A stretch of DNA of 64,000 bases from Lingula anatina (GCF_001039355.2 NW_019776179.1:164927-228926), one strand, 5' to 3'. Shown: positions 36,979 to 44,566, numbered from the stretch's first letter. A program made the numbers and translations. Notes: generated from the letters alone by a model not told the origin.

Positions 36979-38699
36979 TTAAATATGAATTTAGCAAATG
37001 ATTGTCAATTGTTTGTTTTGTCTTTTTTAAAATTGCTGTTGTTCAATCACATTCATTTCTCTTTTGTAATCTTAACATCCACTAGTAGCCTGATGGTAAT
37101 TTAAAACTTTCCACCGATAGCCCCACTTTTTCATATTGTATTCAGATTCACCAGAGAAAATGGTGGAGGATTATGAACTAAACAGCTGGCGGCAGGAGCT
37201 GGAACTGGAGCGAGAGAAAGGAGGAATAGGAATCAAGGTGGGTTGTTGATGAGTAATTAATTGAAATTGGTTAGTCTTGTCATAGTTAAACGTCACGCCA
37301 ATCAAGTAGTATACACTGAGCTAAAAGTAGAAAGCACTCCAAAAGCGCAGACCTTTGCCTAGCAAAAAAAGGGCAACAGAATGATTTAGTTGAAATTAAT
37401 ATGCTGCTTTCTATCCTGAATAAATGTCGGGAAATTACCGTCGAAATTTGTAAAGATATTTTGACCACAAACAAACAGACATATCAACATCGTACCCACG
37501 ACGAAAGATTGTGAAAGCTTTTGGACATCACTCATCGCCTTGATCACTCTGGAGAGTGCTGCTGATGGCGTTATTTTATTTTCCAGAATTCCAAATACGT
37601 CATCAACATCATCTGGTATCGTTTTTATTTTAGGGGATACCTGGAAGTGGGACATTCAGCAGTAATGAAGAACTGATAGTGACCTGTACTTCTGCCGTTT
37701 TCTTGGCCAGTGTGGGACATGCCGCAGCTAACTTCCCACAGTATGCAGAGTACGCATTTCCGCCCAACTACCCGCCATTCATCAAGGGCCAAGTGCCAAC
37801 AAATAAGGTACCTTTAACGCTTCTTAGTGATTCATGCTTTCAATGTAGATTAAGATATTAATGCTTGATCACTTAGATCGAACAAGGGCCTCTTCTTCAG
37901 TTCTGTAACAGTGATCCAATGTATCAGAGGGCAAGAAAACATGTTTTCACAATCAGTTTCAGCTTGCGTTAACATACATATAGTTGTAACAAATAATTTA
38001 CAGTTGTAATTATCAGGTTTGAACTGAAGACGAAACACTTTGTCGCAAATCAAGTACATTTGCTGTGTTGATGACGAGATTATTGGTGCACATCTATGGA
38101 TCCACTTTCTTTTTTTTTTTCTCAGAACCCTCTGTCGGAAGAAGACATCCTGCAGAGCCTGTCTTCCAAGAGACAGACGTTAGACGTTATGGTGGTCACC
38201 AAGATTTTGAGTGAGAAGGGCACAAACAGCCTTGGCGATTTTGAAGTGCAATACCTTTATGATCCCGTCTCGGTTAAAGCTGCAGATACGTACGTTTATA
38301 AGGCGATTTAGTTAATGAAAGGACAGTACTACCAATATTTTGCTTATTCAAACGTTTGTATAAACTATACTCATTTGATATTAGAAATATAAAGCCCATA
38401 TTATGTGATAAATGTTTGTGATTACCAACATGACATGGTGAAAAAATGTTAATTATTCAAGGGTACATAGAACTTCTGGTTACCCATTATATCTGTTATT
38501 CTTCTTTTTATTATTGGTTTTTATTTGCGTTATAAATGAAATTACTGATAGTCAGATATATAATGTCTGTCTTTTTTCTTCGCAGAATAGGCAAGAATTG
38601 GCTGAGCTGAGCAAGCAAATTAAAGAGAAGAATAAGATGCGGTATCCGTCCTACCCTTACTTGGATCCGGAGCACATTCCAAACTCTATCAGCATTTAA
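6012..38699 (+). CDS. lipoxygenase (PLAT plus catalytic domain), arachidonate 5-LOX-type
   Basis: Fifteen exons join in frame to 688 aa (2067 nt): 6012-6497, 7223-7267, 7979-8170, 8767-8867, 9436-9568, 11064-11159, 34207-34303, 34796-34913, 35309-35401, 35782-35842, 36619-36724, 37146-37237, 37634-37807, 38126-38289, 38591-38699. Residues 1-115 form the PLAT/C2-like domain that binds membranes and calcium; the rest is the catalytic domain. Non-haem iron ligands seen by alignment: H382 and H387 (THLGFTH), H569 and N573 (GHAAANF), and the C-terminal I688 (IPNSISI). Length is close to human 5-LOX (674 aa). A454 aligns with the Ala of S-lipoxygenases (Coffa site), so S stereochemistry is inferred. 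Role: dioxygenation of polyunsaturated fatty acids; regiospecificity cannot be read. Exon 2 has a GC donor (AAG|GCAAGT); all other donors are GT. The exon 15 acceptor is the AATAG at 38586-38590, since the nearer CAG breaks the frame. Intron 6 (23 kb) carries the GT15 array on the other strand. Confidence 0.93.
7359..7769. other. unexplained coding-like block in lipoxygenase intron 2
   Basis: The minus strand is open for 136 codons and the plus strand also has a coding-like frame ending at 7755 ([16 protein letters not shown]). The block contains two copies of CTGCGGTTGAGCT (near 7520 and 7612) around a CTTTCACAAAAGGACT-type segment that resembles another stretch near 44160. It is not needed in the lipoxygenase frame. 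Most likely a decayed dispersed repeat, possibly holding a retro-copied exon. No family was recognised. Confidence 0.3.
9130..9361 (+). repeat. short interspersed element with CTCCGCCAAG-type ends, in lipoxygenase intron 4
   Basis: About 230 bp. It opens with GCGCAGACCTCCGCCAAGG, has internal AAATTTCATCAAAATCGG and TTTTTGAGTTATG segments, a (CAAA)n run, and ends with CTTGGCGGAGGTAATA, the inverse of its start. I recognise this layout from short repeats common in many marine animal genomes, often linked to RTE-type LINE tails; the family name is not certain. A more decayed relative may lie at about 37323-37500. Confidence 0.55.
11692..11697 (-). terminator. poly(A) signal AATAAA, GT15 copy 1
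   Basis: AATAAA on the minus strand about 270 bp after the stop. The same signal occurs at matching places behind copies 2 and 3. Confidence 0.45.
11970..13415 (-). CDS. GT15-family alpha-1,2-mannosyltransferase-like protein, copy 1
   Basis: 481 aa, one coding exon. ATG at 13415-13413 is the first after a good acceptor (TTTTTTGCTTCAG), so a 5' UTR exon further upstream is expected; the longer frame starting at TTG is rejected. Type II membrane topology: short basic tail, membrane anchor at about 9-27, a stem of about 180 residues with a Gln-rich tract at 138-170, and a catalytic domain at about 205-460. GT15 (KRE2/MNT1) hallmarks: YRHMCRF (299-305), [10 protein letters not shown] (322-331), [11 protein letters not shown] (398-408), [12 protein letters not shown] (422-433). 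Family knowledge: Golgi enzymes moving mannose from GDP-mannose to glycans, best known in fungi. The fungal EPG metal-site motif reads DDD here, so donor and acceptor are uncertain. Full length with no breaks. Alternative: a diverged enzyme with another sugar. Confidence 0.88.
   Translation of the reverse strand: MRCLMRYRWFIIVSIFFFITALAFVIHQIRMTNQMMHRIEFLEAERASFLERHTAENDDYNVEQEEPPTRPPPKDGVDMDTGHRESPQGAVNQDDPAGVPVMGDEGQQQSEGQVNSVYQPPQTELRVVPMDRANPDRQQLQQQQQHVPQHVYQQLQPQQQQQPVYQQQQQPAPVQTSATSQITAKQAEFSNGEYERFMEMLEKWPSDKPKATIYYLLNTQRISRFRGAIQSIDKFFNNRFQYPIVIFHEPDLLENHKQDIKSWTTSNVFFQIVEFIIPEWIRMPAEDWLHTCGFARMGYRHMCRFQSVLVSQRPILQPIEWYWRLDDDSKLLNDVTYDVFQFMRDRDLTYAYIRLIFEIKPDCIAGLRGNATKYVHQHQLTPTFLERLPENLSLYNNFEISRFSFWRRPDVRAYLNYIDHAGGIFYNRWGDAPIKTTALAIFENIDKIFQLTNVLYLHKKFSMEENKRRLKPIESYLKPKV
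13745..16700. repeat. long inverted repeat in unit 1 (arms about 630 bp)
   Basis: 13745-14370 is a diverged inverted copy of 16060-16700. Examples: AGTTTTGGGCCAATAAAACC on the left against its reverse complement near 16645, and AGAGGTCAAGGTCATG on the left against CATGACCTTGACCTCT on the right. Unit 3 keeps only the right arm (about 29660-30700); unit 2 has lost it. The 1.7 kb between the arms shows no coding potential. A fold-back element or two inverted copies of one dispersed repeat. Confidence 0.55.
15345..15678. other. near-identical duplication around a single N (probable assembly artefact)
   Basis: 15345-15502 and 15520-15678 are almost identical, both following a poly-T run and both ending ACCACGGATGAAATG; a single N sits at 15503. 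Units 2 and 3 have the segment once. The most likely cause is two contig ends that overlap across a homopolymer and were joined without merging. Confidence 0.7.
18271..18500. repeat. (CA)n/(CT)n microsatellite, unit 1
   Basis: Interrupted CACACA and CTCTCT runs with fixed islands (GCGACCATATGTACAC, CTCCATCTCCCCTCTATT) shared with the matching places in units 2 and 3. Open frames here are only His/Thr/Leu/Ser low complexity. Confidence 0.9.
18384..18930. other. near-identical duplication around a single N (probable assembly artefact)
   Basis: About 270 bp (CTCTCACACACACACTCAC onward to GCGGTCCACAT) occurs just before and again just after the N at 18656. Units 2 and 3 hold one copy each. As at 15503, this looks like an unmerged contig overlap in a simple repeat, not biology. 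Confidence 0.7.
19303..19350. repeat. (TA)n microsatellite, unit 1
   Basis: About 24 TA dinucleotides, at the same place as the TA runs of units 2 and 3. Confidence 0.95.
19508..19636. mobile_element. 129-bp palindromic element, unit 1 copy
   Basis: Begins GATAGATCCAGATAT and ends ATATCTGGATCTATC, exact inverse ends, with a second inverted pair further in (ACCTGTTGA and GTGAACAGGT). The same element, also 129 bp, is in units 2 and 3. It looks like a MITE that was present before the array multiplied. No coding capacity. Confidence 0.6.
19637..19974. repeat. 338-bp extra block in unit 1 only
   Basis: Absent from units 2 and 3. It ends with a second copy of the right end of the 129-bp element, and TTTCCTGG occurs at both junctions (near 19611 and 19950). 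Inside are two tandem copies of CTACTGCAATCATACTGCAA and many CTGCAG/GCAGTAG-like words. Either an insertion with an 8-bp duplication or a partial tandem duplication. Confidence 0.5.
20474..20479 (-). terminator. poly(A) signal AATAAA, GT15 copy 2
   Basis: Minus-strand AATAAA about 300 bp after the stop, in the conserved 3' flank. Confidence 0.45.
20781..22250 (-). CDS. GT15-family alpha-1,2-mannosyltransferase-like protein, copy 2
   Basis: 489 aa, intact, start chosen at the first ATG after the conserved acceptor (GCTTCAG). Same plan as copy 1: membrane anchor about 9-27, acidic/proline stem, Gln-rich tract, catalytic domain with [28 protein letters not shown] and [12 protein letters not shown]. 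Stem differs: it has an extra [11 protein letters not shown]-type stretch and fewer prolines. Point changes in the catalytic domain include TCVFARMG for TCGFARMG and LVYESEPD for LIFEIKPD. The flanks are closer to copy 3 than to copy 1. Likely a functional Golgi glycosyltransferase paralogue; substrate unknown. Confidence 0.88.
   Translation of the reverse strand: MRSLMRYRWYTIVFIFFFITALAFVIHKIRTMNQKMHRTEYLEAERESLLERQAAENDDNNVEQEEPSTRPPPKDRVDMDAGHRESPLAIINQGDPTGVPIMGDEGQQQSEGQFNPVRQPLQPELRVPPMDRGNPDRQQHQHLVQQQRQPMLQQVPQHVYQQLQLQQQQQPVYQQQQEPAPVQTSATSQITAKRAEFSNREYARFMEMLEEWPSDKPKATIYYLLNTQRIHRFRGAIQSVDKFFNNRFQYPIVLFHEPDLLESHKQDIKSWTTSNVFFQIVEFIIPEWIRMPAEDWLHTCVFARMGYRHMCRFQSVLVSQQPILQPIEWYWRLDDDSKLLNDVTYDVFQFMRDRDLTYAYIRLVYESEPDCIAGLRGNATKYVHQHQLTPTFLERLPEKLSLFNNFEISRFSFWRRQDVKAYLNYIDHAGGIFYNRWGDAPIKTIALAIFENLDKIFQLTNVLYQHDKFRMKENKRRLKPIESYLKPKV
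24956..25183. repeat. (CA)n/(CT)n microsatellite, unit 2
   Basis: Matches the unit 1 and unit 3 microsatellites in position and in its fixed islands; the CA run is longer and less interrupted in its second half. Confidence 0.9.
25709..25765. repeat. (TA)n microsatellite, unit 2
   Basis: About 28 TA dinucleotides. Marks the point where similarity of unit 3 shifts from unit 1 (left) to unit 2 (right). Confidence 0.95.
25920..26048. mobile_element. 129-bp palindromic element, unit 2 copy
   Basis: Ends AGATCCAGATAT and ATCTGGATCTATC; the first bases have one substitution against units 1 and 3. Same length as the other two copies. Confidence 0.6.
26547..26552 (-). terminator. poly(A) signal AATAAA, GT15 copy 3
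   Basis: Minus-strand AATAAA about 300 bp after the stop, in the same place as in copies 1 and 2. Confidence 0.45.
26854..28332 (-). CDS. GT15-family alpha-1,2-mannosyltransferase-like protein, copy 3
   Basis: 492 aa, intact, start at the first ATG after the acceptor GCTTCAG; the longer upstream frame reads through the intron and is rejected. Membrane anchor about 9-27. The stem has lost a DRGNPDR-type segment and gained [12 protein letters not shown] 6-base insertion gives [12 protein letters not shown] where the other copies read NTQRI(S/H)RFRG. Catalytic motifs are unchanged. It is the array member nearest the lipoxygenase exon 7. Same inferred function as its siblings. Confidence 0.88.
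   Translation of the reverse strand: MRSLMRYRWYTIVFIFFFITALAFVIHKIRTMNQKMHRTEYLEAERESLLERQAAENDDYNVEQEEPSTRPPPKDGVDMDAGHRESPLGKVNQGDPAGVPIMGNEGQQQSEGQFNPVYQPLQPELPVRRQHQQQQHLAQQQQQPMLQHPHVMQLQVPQHGYQQTQPQQLQQPVYQQQQQPAPVQTSTALQITAKQAEFSNREYERFMEMLEEWPSDKPKATIYYLLNTQRIHIRRFRGAIQSVDKFFNNRFQYPIVIFHEPDLLESHKQDIKSWTTSNVFFQIVEFIIPEWIRMPAEDWLHTCGFARMGYRHMCRFQSVLVSQQPILQPIEWYWRLDDDSKLLNDVTYDVFQFMRDRDLTYAYIRLVFEFKPDCIAGLRGNSTKYVHQHQLTPTFLERLPENWSLFNNFEISRFSFWRRQDVKAYLNYIDHAGGIFYNRWGDAPIKTTALAIFENIDKIFQLTNVLYQHKKFSMEENKRRLKPIESYLKPKV
29693..30143. mobile_element. 451-bp non-autonomous inverted-repeat element with 5-bp target duplication
   Basis: 29-bp terminal inverted repeats (29693-29721 and 30115-30143; ends ACCGCATTCTCAACG and CGTTGAGAATGCGGT) with one or two mismatches. 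CTTTG flanks both sides (29688-29692, 30144-30148). Unit 1 at about 16100 has the uninterrupted site AACTTTGACACAC, so insertion happened after the units separated or only in this lineage. A second perfect inverted repeat lies inside. The only open frame is 61 codons. Superfamily not assigned; a 5-bp duplication is compatible with only a few cut-and-paste groups. Confidence 0.85.
29720..30011. mobile_element. inner 292-bp element with perfect 32-bp inverted repeats
   Basis: 29720-29751 and 29980-30011 are exact inverses over 32 bases (starting CTGCGGGGTACAGTAATTAA). They overlap the inner edge of the outer left repeat by two bases. Between them is a Lys/Arg-rich frame preceded by GCATGGCGGCTGAAGG, which looks like a gene start (ATGGCGGCTG). 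Either a second element nested in the first or sub-terminal repeats of one element. Confidence 0.7.
30777..31403 (+). mobile_element. 5'-truncated LINE fragment (reverse-transcriptase C-terminus)
   Basis: Frame 30787-30966 reads [20 protein letters not shown] and continues, after a frame change, as [20 protein letters not shown] from about 30965, the conserved C-terminal part of CR1/Jockey-like LINE polymerases. CAAGCT flanks both ends (30771-30776, 31404-31409) and unit 1 has AACAAGCTCATAAAG without the insertion. The 3' end carries CAATAAAG followed by A-rich repeats. Dead by frameshift and truncation. Confidence 0.8.
32971..33208. repeat. (CA)n/(CT)n microsatellite, unit 3
   Basis: Same design as in units 1 and 2, and nearly identical to unit 1 outside the run lengths. 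Confidence 0.9.
33740..33795. repeat. (TA)n microsatellite, unit 3
   Basis: About 28 TA dinucleotides at the position matching the other units. Confidence 0.95.
33950..34078. mobile_element. 129-bp palindromic element, unit 3 copy
   Basis: Inverse ends GATAGATCCAGATAT and ATATCTGGATCTATC are both intact. The unit stops matching its siblings about 40 bp further on. Confidence 0.6.
35057..35150. repeat. (TATAG)n pentanucleotide microsatellite in lipoxygenase intron 8
   Basis: About 18 perfect tandem copies. The open frames on either strand are pure repeat. Confidence 0.95.
35524..35672. mobile_element. 149-bp MITE-like element in lipoxygenase intron 9
   Basis: Arms 35524-35557 and 35639-35672 are inverse over 34 bases with one mismatch (start GGGCTCCGTAACTCGAAAGC). 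The spacer is about 80 bp. No clear target duplication was found beyond one or two bases. Lies between exons 9 and 10. Confidence 0.75.
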
Positions 38700-39617
38700 A
38701 AATTGACTTAACTGCATGGAAAATGTATAGTCTTACAGAAGCATTTTTATGAGAAGTGTGTATTTGTCTGAGATTTTTTTTTATAAATAGATGAAGTATG
38801 CTATCATTTTGCATGTAAAAGCATACCTGTGCAATGTGAACAATATCACTAGGCATGCCCGTAAATTTAAGTCAAAAAATAATTTTATATTTATGGGTAT
38901 ATCTATACGCTAAGCCAGTATGATATCATTTATTATTTTGAAACACAATATATGACCTATTCATTTGTCAAAGTTTAAAAACATGATAAATTCATCAGCT
39001 TATGATAATGAAAATTGTAACGTATAACTGAATATGAATGAGCGTTTTACACTTATCCGGCTAATATTTATCATGTTTTTGGCTTTCCATTCTGAATGTT
39101 GTTACCATTTTGAAAATTCATTATTCTCAAAAATATTGCAAGGCTTCCAGTGTGAGCGATTGCGGTAGAGGAGCTGTTAAAAGGGATGCTACGCACAGAA
39201 TGGCTTCAACGGTGCAGATTTAATCCTTCAGAAAACGTGCCCAACTAATGTTTTACTTAATAAAATATACAAATCGAAGTGCGTTCTGTAAATATCGAGC
39301 GTAATTTCTAGATGTGGAGAACTAGAATCTCTGTTGGTGGAATAAAAACGTCTCACGGAACGAGTAAAATTGCTTCTTTATACTTGTTTTCTGCAAGTTA
39401 CACGAAGACGCATTTTCTACAAACTTGTCTTTATGCTTCTTTTATGCCATAACACTTTTGTGTGTAAAGTTTTACAGTAATTGCTAGTAAGAATAATAAC
39501 CACACTTAGTTTTGATGTTCTATAAAAGTAACGCACAGGCTAAATCTCGGCGGCCAATGTCTTTAATTTTTTTCTTTCCTTTTTTTTATCCGTTACTTTA
39601 CACACCACAGGTCTGAT

Positions 39618-39659
<42 letters not shown>

Positions 39660-39666
39660 CTTTCAT

Positions 39667-39720
<54 letters not shown>

Positions 39721-40144
39721 CATACCCGAATGCTAATTATCAGAAGTTACTTTAGTTCACGGTCTCCATGCTGGAGATTAAACAAAAAAGTAAAAGATTT
39801 TTTTTTAAACTGTAGACACTGTGTAAAACATAGACACGCCGTTTGACTTATCATTATTATCGTCTTTATTTAATCATTTAAAATCATTATGTGTAATCAT
39901 TATAGTAATTGAAAATTTATATTTGGGTTTTCCATAGTTCATATTTAATTTCACATAATTTCTGAGTTCATCTCTTATTGTGCGTAACCGTTTCTAAGCT
40001 TACTATACATGAAGGTAAAACAGAATACAAAACATAACAGAACAAAAAATGAATTGAAATTGGCACAATAGTTTTTGCGAATTTCATTATCATTTATTGA
40101 ATACAACTGAGGGAGACGCAGGAAGCAAGAATCGGAATAAACAG
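38700..40144. other. lipoxygenase 3' UTR and convergent intergenic DNA
   Basis: AATAAA at 39259-39264 and 39341-39346 are candidate poly(A) signals for the lipoxygenase mRNA, giving a 3' UTR of about 560-660 nt. After that the sequence is AT-rich with very long T tracts at about 39618-39720. The small peptide gene on the minus strand converges from the right. Confidence 0.5.
39259..39264 (+). terminator. candidate poly(A) signal of the lipoxygenase gene
   Basis: AATAAA 560 nt after the stop; a second one follows at 39341. Confidence 0.4.
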
Positions 40145-40164
40145 AACACATCAAAGGCAACGTC

Positions 40165-40170
40165 TTTATT
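40165..40170 (-). terminator. poly(A) signal of the small secreted peptide gene
   Basis: AATAAA on the minus strand, about 230 nt into the proposed second exon (acceptor after TTTTATTTCAG at about 40399), with a T/G-rich stretch after it (TTGCCTTTGATGTGTTCTG). Confidence 0.5.
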
Positions 40171-41112
40171 GGCGTTTGCGGATAAGCCTCCACCCGTTGA
40201 CCGGACTAGTGTGTCTGGCTTTTCATAAGATTTGCCAAATGTTTGGCTGTCCATTCAAACCCAGAGGACTTGGAACATTTGATGAAAGCCAGTCAAAAGC
40301 GTAATGCCCGTGTACGTCCATGCACAGTTTTGCCACTGGTGGTGATAAACAGCGATATAAGTCTGCGATAAGGTAATTCTAGTGGTACCTTGTAATCCCT
40401 GAAATAAAAGATAATAGCCTACTTTAAAAACTGCTGTAAGAAACATTTAAAATATTAATTGTAGACAATGCGCGAAAGCTCTTTTTTTAACAAATTATAA
40501 TCATTTCCTGGGAATTTTTCTTTATCATCAAATTTTACCCTACTTTTAACCCTTGAGAAAATTGCTATAAATAATCCCATTTTAGAATTCGAAATTTAAA
40601 GACCGTAATTCTGTGAAACTTTTTTGAGGAGGGGACACCGTTTTAATGGAGGGAAAACGGTCAGATTTCCAAGAAAATTTGATTTTTGCTGTACAATGTT
40701 ATTGCATGCCCTTGACAGCGCAAACTAGCGCGAACTAGTGCGAACAACAGTTTTGTAAATTAACTAACATATCTCGTCAGTTGATTGGTAAGTCGCCAAA
40801 TATTGCTCCATATGTTTTAATGTAATATTCATCGTAGCATTTCTAATATATTTGATGAGGAAAAGAGTTTAATACTTTAAATCTTAACTTCTCAAAAATG
40901 CACGTACAAGATATTCTTCATTCAAAGCAGTTTCGGTTTACACTACTCCGTGGCGTTAAAAACAATAATTGAGGTTGAAAACAACATGCAAAATGAGTAG
41001 ATCGCTGTCTTAAATATGATTATCTTTTGTGCCGAGTGTCACCGCTTTTTCCATAAATACATACGTCTGAAAAACTATTTTACTTACCTCAATAAACAGC
41101 TATGATAAGGCA

Positions 41113-41289
41113 CTATCCATAGTAGTAGTAACGCTTCACATCGTCTCCTGAACCTTCAAAAGGCTTGTAATAACGCCGCTTGTACCCATAGCCATTAGAA
41201 GACCCTCTACGACGGCGGTAGCCTCCATAGCCTGCACCGACAGCGGCAATGATAACAATGAAAACCAGAAGGTATTTCAGGAGATTCAT
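41113..41289 (-). CDS. 58-aa secreted Gly/Tyr/Arg-rich peptide
   Basis: Starts MNLLKYLLVFIVIIAAVGAG, a textbook signal peptide, followed by a 38-39-residue mature part rich in Tyr, Gly and Arg: GYGGYRRRRGSSNGYGYKRR, then two acidic residues and a C-terminal RYYYYG. It has 11 Tyr, 10 Gly and 11 Lys/Arg and no Cys. Gene structure supports it: TATATAAA at 41360-41367, about 70 bp upstream of the ATG; a strong donor (GAG|GTAAGTA) at 41088, 25 nt after the stop; an acceptor at 40399; and AATAAA at 40165-40170. A junction so close to the stop should not trigger nonsense-mediated decay. No family recognised. Candidates are a cationic antimicrobial peptide, a Gly/Tyr structural-matrix protein, or a prohormone cut at KR/RR sites. 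Expression is not shown. Confidence 0.75.
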   Translation of the reverse strand: MNLLKYLLVFIVIIAAVGAGYGGYRRRRGSSNGYGYKRRYYKPFEGSGDDVKRYYYYG

Positions 41290-41359
41290 CGTGGTCAGTG
41301 GTGGTGGACGACACAGATGTCTTTTATGTCTGCCTTAGGATAGGCGCCTACAGTGTCCC

Positions 41360-41367
41360 TTTATATA
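41360..41367 (-). promoter_or_regulatory. TATA box of the small secreted peptide gene
   Basis: CTATATAAAGGG on the minus strand. It predicts a start near 41330-41335 and a short 5' UTR of about 45 nt. Confidence 0.65.
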
Positions 41368-41391
41368 GATACGGGCCGGCGTCCCGTCAGC

Positions 41392-41438
<47 letters not shown>

Positions 41439-43640
41439 TCACAAGATCTGTCTTGACAGAAAAAAAGATAAAATCATGAAGAATTGAAGCATGCAATAAC
41501 CCCATGTCCAGGTGATGTCATCATTTGAAGTTATCTATAGCTGTTTCTTCCCATTAAGGAAAATGTTACTGTTACAATCTTTTTTTATGATGATGATGTA
41601 AACCGATATTGACATAGCCTACTTTTTATGATAAGCGGGTATAAGATGGTGACTTCCATTTGTGCAGCAAAATCTCTTAACTCCAGACACCCTAAGAGCT
41701 ATCATTGTCTTCTCTCTTTTTTAATCTTAACAACCAAAAAGTTGAAGTTGTACATATTGTTAGAGCAAATTTAAATAGTAATAATAAAAGATTTCCTATT
41801 TCATTACCAATATTACATTACTGGCCTGAGAAATTATTCTTCTTTAACTAAATCAAAAAGCACACAAGCTTAAATACATAAGTGTACCCTAGCCAAAGAA
41901 AACCACGACCCTTGGACCCACTCCTGAGTTCAACCTTTCGATTTTTTTGCCGTTAGGAGTGAAATTCACCAGTCTCCGTCACTATAACGATATAATAGTG
42001 ACTGAATTTAAAAAAAAATACTTAAACCTTAAAAATTGTACATAGATTATTATATTTTAACGGTTTTGTATATTTTGGTGATTAATGAAGAAGTTGAATA
42101 TCACGGAAATTCAAGTACGCTTTGTAAAGGTTTACGTTCAAACGTGTGACTTAAATATATGAATATTGACCTTTTTAAATATTGTGACAAACATCACAAA
42201 ATATAAACATATGCTTTAATACTACGACTATATCATGTTGAATCATTAAATAGCCTTAGTGAATTACAGTATTTTTGCTGATACTGTATGTTTGATTTTT
42301 TCGGCCGCCTAGGGTCTATTTGTGATTAGACCCGATTCAAGGTGAAAATGTAATTATTTCTCCAGTATTCACATCTTTTAAAGTAAATAATGACACATCA
42401 AAGATTGCAAATGGAATAGTTAATAAATAAATAATTCGCCAGCGAACTGATAACTATGAATTGCAATATGGACAGGCTTAACAATACTCGTACGTGCTCA
42501 ACAATATCTAATTTTAGCCGTATTCTCTTCTGGTTCACTTTCGTTTGGGTCACGCTGACCTGCGGCTTGCGAACAAAAACTACATCTTGTTATAAAAATA
42601 ATCATACTTACACAATGCGTGTCTTGAATTATAACCATATAACGAACAACGCGCTTTCAAACAAACGGCCATCAGGAAAACATGTTTCGAATTCAATCTC
42701 CTTAAATCTTATGATTTGAATTGCAATAAATGGCAATGAACATAACGAGGTACAATGAAATCACTGTTGTAGAGATGGAGGGGCATGATGGCCATTAACC
42801 ATGGGAGTACAGAAGTCTAGCAAACATATCTCAGGTAACATATCAACACTCGATGGTGCCCTTAGAGAACACTTAGTTCAAATATCATTTCCGAACGACA
42901 CATATCAGCAGCAACACTAAGCTGGGGGCGTACCCAGCAGCCTAGACGTCTCCTAAGATATGTAAACGATATTTGTGATGTTCTATTATTTTAAAAGAAG
43001 AATGAATCCATTAGACGAATTAATTACTTAATATTTCAGTCAAAGTCTAGTATGATTTGCAAAACACATATAATCTGTCAAGAAACGTGGGTACCTTTAA
43101 AAATGGTGTACATTCAGTATTCCCTGTCATAATGCAGTCATCAAAGGTGTTGTAAACTACGCCCGGGGTGGATCAAGACTCATAGACATACCGTCTGACA
43201 AAATGCGTAAAATGACATAAGGCATAGTACGATCAGTGGCATGTTTACTAAGATCTAACTATACGCCAGGGGGCGGCAACAACAACCTTGGCTGACAAAC
43301 TTCTGAGGCACCTCTCACGCATAAATCAAAACTACCTATTTTCGGACATAATGTCGTTATTGTTCAATAGGTTAGGGAGCGGGTAAGAGATTGGTAGGCC
43401 TATTTCTGATGAATATGCACGCTATTTAATTGCAAAATTATGCATTTATCATAGGCTGAAGTAGACCAATGTTTTCATCTAACAGCCGGGGCAATCTTTT
43501 GCGCGGCAGGTCCAGGGAGAGCGTATTGAACAGGGTTTCCTCAGCTTTGGTAATACAATGCACGCTTTCAATACTTTTTCAATAAATTTGTTTATTGAAG
43601 TTTTAATTTATCATGCTTTTCTCTCCTCCCTGTTCATGTA

Positions 43641-43897
43641 AGGGTGCATTCCCAATATAACTATCGGTCTACATATATATCGATCAAACTCCGCAGGGAC
43701 CCTCGCTGAATGCAATCAGATTAACAGATTATCAAGCCTTCTGGCGCTGAGTAGAATAAACAAAAGCTGGTTATTATCCGAGTATGTTGGAAACAAGAGG
43801 AGGCATGTTGATCCGGTAAACTGATTGCATTTAGTGAGAGTCCCCTCAGAGTTGGATCGATCTACGTAGACAAATAGTTTCATTGGGAATGAACCCT
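43641..43897. mobile_element. 257-bp fold-back element
   Basis: The left arm from 43641 (AGGGTGCATTCCCAATATAA) and the right arm ending at 43897 (CATTGGGAATGAACCCT) are inverse over about 80 bases at roughly 80 percent identity, and continue to TGAATGCAATCAG against CTGATTGCATTTA around a 100-bp centre. Non-coding, MITE-like. Confidence 0.6.
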
Positions 43898-44368
43898 GTG
43901 AGGCGGAACAGCTCCTCCCCAGTGATACCGCTTGGTATGACACAGACACAGTTCAACAGCATTAGTCACGATCAAAGTCAGTTATACAATTAAGGTCATC
44001 CCCCATATCCCGTTTTAAGAATGTAACTGATAATATCGGAAGAAAACAAGTTTTTAAATTGATTTGAATTAAGATGAACTTAATGGTATTAGACATTACA
44101 TGCTTAAAGTGACTTATGACAGAAACCATCATAAAAAACTGACAAGCATGGGCCTCTTTCACAAAAGAACTGTATCTCAAAAATCAGTCTAAACTTTTTG
44201 ACAAAAAAGTTAATCGACTATACGTCCAGAAAAACCCATAAGAGTCCACTTAGATTAAGTATTGGTCTGAAGCATCATAAAGTATAAAGTGATGTGCGCA
44301 TTGCATAACTTAAGTAACTTTTAATTTTGACTTGAGGAGGATAAATAGCCTCTGATCATTCCGCAAAT

Positions 44369-44566
44369 TTAAATTCGTATCTCTGCACTTGATGAATTTA
44401 GCATGCTGTCTACTTCTAATATTTTGCCACAGGTGAGGAATAAGTGTTTCTCATTCTCATTTTCTACTCGATAATACATGCAATTTCCTTCTTGGAGGCA
44501 GGGGTTGATGTGCCTGCCTTTTCCAATCGCCAGTTCATGGTCACATATAACGAATTGAGCAATCAC
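44369..44566 (-). pseudogene. LINE remnant (C-terminal zinc-knuckle-like region of the polyprotein)
   Basis: A 65-codon frame holding HELAIGKGRHINPCLQEGNC followed by ENENEKHLFLTC. This follows the H-x-L-x-I-x-x-GR ... C-x2-C/Y ... E-x-E-x-H-x-L-x-x-C layout that ends many invertebrate non-LTR ORF2 proteins. Flanking polymerase sequence was not recognised. Dead fragment. Confidence 0.5.
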
